Assembly: GCA_934663655.1 (NCBI GenBank)
Contig: CAKUKT010000023.1
Span: forward strand, 1-16,461
Reading direction: 5' to 3'
From: an uncultured Victivallaceae bacterium
Lineage (GTDB): Bacteria > Verrucomicrobiota > Lentisphaeria > Victivallales > Victivallaceae
Length of the DNA stretch: 16,461 nucleotides
The translations under genes were made by a program, and so were the position numbers. The notes below the pieces were generated by a model. It searched no databases. It saw nothing but the letters and a program-made list of their open reading frames with translations, and was not told the DNA's origin. Below, in pieces: positions 15,375 through 16,461 of the stretch (within the stretch, counting starts at the first letter, position 1; each line of letters starts with the position of its first letter).

Positions 15375-16172
15375 TCAATATCCGATAAAAGAATAGAGCA
15401 TGGTTATGATTGCGTCGGCGATCACCACCAGGAAGATCGCCATCACCACCGCCCGGGTGGCGCCGCGACCGACCCCCTGAGCGTCTCCGGAGGCGGCGAA
15501 ACCGCAGTAACATCCGGCGAAGGTGATGAGCACGGCGAATGCTGAACTCTTGAGAACTCCGAGAATGAAGGTCACCGGATCGAGCACCTCCAGCGTCCGC
15601 GACCAGTAGGCGGCCACCGGGATCTCCAGGGTGAGCACTCCGACGCAGAGCCCCCCGAAAATTCCGGCGGCGTCGGCGAAAACCGAGAGCAGCGGCATGG
15701 AGATCAACAGGGCGGCGAGTTTCGGCATCACCAGATAGGAGATCGGGGAGATGCCCATGGTTTCGAGGGCGCTGATCTCCTCGTTGACCTTCATGGTGCC
15801 GATTTCGGCCGCGAACGCCGAACCCGCCCGGCCGGTGCAGATCACCGCGACCATCAGCGGTCCGAACTCCTTGAGTACTGAAAATCCCACCAGATCGACG
15901 ACAAATATTTCCGTGCCGACCTTGACCATCTGGATGGCGGCTTGAAATCCGAGCACCAGTCCCATCAACAGACTGATCATCAGCACGATCGGCAGGGTTC
16001 GCGCTCCACACAGATCGAGGTAGTAACCGAGTTCCCGCCAGCGAATGCCCCGACGGGTGAACAGCGTCGGCACGGCACGGGCCACCGCGCCGATGAATAC
16101 CACCGGATCAAGAAAACGCCGCACCAGTTCCGCCGCTGCGGCGCGATAGGAATCTGCTCCGCCTTCCGCCAT
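15375..16172 (-). CDS. mlaE: MlaE-type ABC transporter permease
   Basis: This 265-residue integral inner-membrane protein is the permease of the MCE-type lipid transporter. After a soluble N-terminus it has about five or six hydrophobic segments. It carries the family core GRAGSAFAAEIGTMKVNEE (114-132) followed by ALETMGISPISYLVMP, which is diagnostic of MlaE/YrbE, and ends in a membrane helix with YSFIGY. The start ATG 16172 is preceded by GAGGT about ten bases upstream. It is the first gene of a compact mlaE-mlaF-mlaD-Minf_1886 run. The periplasmic MlaC, the STAS protein MlaB and the outer membrane MlaA are not encoded nearby. Confidence 0.95.
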   Translation of the reverse strand: MAEGGADSYRAAAAELVRRFLDPVVFIGAVARAVPTLFTRRGIRWRELGYYLDLCGARTLPIVLMISLLMGLVLGFQAAIQMVKVGTEIFVVDLVGFSVLKEFGPLMVAVICTGRAGSAFAAEIGTMKVNEEISALETMGISPISYLVMPKLAALLISMPLLSVFADAAGIFGGLCVGVLTLEIPVAAYWSRTLEVLDPVTFILGVLKSSAFAVLITFAGCYCGFAASGDAQGVGRGATRAVVMAIFLVVIADAIITMLYSFIGY

Positions 16173-16237
16173 GATGTTTGTACCTCAAGCCGGCCTGACC
16201 GGTTTATGTTGCTTTCGCTCCGGAATGGCCGTCGCCG

Positions 16238-16461
16238 TCAGCGGTAGAAATGCTGCTGCCGCTGCCGCTGCATTTTCACCTTGGGTTCTTCGAGCGCCAG
16301 CGCGTACCAGGCGTCGCCGAATCCCTGGAGCGAATATTGTTTCTCCTTGCCGTTAAGGAGTTTGTCGCAGTTCTCGATCAGAATCGCATTGTCGGAACGT
16401 TTTTTCGCGGCGATCAGGGTTTCGCGGGCGGCGGCGACATCGCCCTGCCGGATTTTTATCC
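16238..16461 (-). CDS. C-terminal end of an unidentified protein (gene enters from beyond the window)
   Basis: A minus-strand frame is open from the window edge to a TGA at 16240-16238, giving 73 residues. The first complete codon is at 16459. The visible segment begins IKIRQGDVAAARETLIAAKK, an alanine-rich helical stretch resembling the last unit of a tetratricopeptide-like repeat. It then has GFGDAWYALALEEPK and a basic glutamine-rich end, QRQRQQHFYR. Codon use and third-position GC match the neighbours, which supports a real gene. It ends 65 bases before mlaE on the same strand. Too little is visible to assign a function, and the repeat resemblance is tentative. Confidence 0.6.
   Translation of the reverse strand, partial: IKIRQGDVAAARETLIAAKKRSDNAILIENCDKLLNGKEKQYSLQGFGDAWYALALEEPKVKMQRQRQQHFYR

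Noticed and set aside
15370..16011. Apparent N-terminal extension fusing extra sequence to MlaF
   Set aside because: The extra codons are MlaE sequence read out of frame; MlaF family homology starts at the ATG at 15369.

Overview
The window carries about 15 tightly packed protein genes and no RNA gene, CRISPR array or insertion sequence that I can see. The genes are GC-rich, with strong G/C preference at third codon positions, and this produces many long antisense shadow reading frames. The intergenic spacers are AT-rich. A Minf_1886-family gene (known mainly from the PVC superphylum), an MlaE-F-D lipid transporter (implying an outer membrane), tandem PilT ATPases and a C4 zinc-ribbon coiled-coil protein suggest a diderm PVC bacterium. 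My best guess is Lentisphaerota/Victivallales. That placement is inference from gene content, not a computed result.

Layout: (1) Minus strand, 1-2457: transketolase followed by the N-terminal part of a phosphomannomutase/phosphoglucomutase, a central carbon and sugar-phosphate pair. The transketolase ends in an odd acidic, cysteine-rich tail. (2) Plus strand, 2692-7797: ruvB, a zinc-ribbon coiled-coil protein, an AlbA_2 (Schlafen-like) domain protein of unknown function, and a DinG/XPD-like iron-sulfur helicase. Spacing falls from 51 to 7 to -1 bases, so this looks like one transcription unit. A promoter overlapped by a perfect inverted repeat lies upstream of ruvB. (3) Minus strand, 7863-9332: a MATE-family exporter. 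A textbook intrinsic terminator sits in its leader, between its likely promoter and its ribosome binding site, which suggests attenuation. (4) Plus strand, 9664-13006: two unequal PilT-type ATPases followed by a type I signal peptidase. (5) Minus strand, 16461-13193: the C-terminus of an unidentified protein, then mlaE, mlaF, mlaD and the Minf_1886-family gene, arranged as an operon with 1-5 base junctions.

How the genes work together: the ruvB run is plausibly a genome-maintenance operon (branch migration plus 5'-3' helicase) with two uncharacterised partners. The PilT pair is plausibly a motor for type IV pili or pseudopili encoded elsewhere. The mla block is a phospholipid trafficking ABC system with no local MlaB or MlaC. 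The most unusual items are the translationally coupled AlbA_2-helicase pair, the transketolase tail, the MATE attenuator, the divergent first PilT with its long N-terminal extension, and the signal peptidase with an altered GDNR box.
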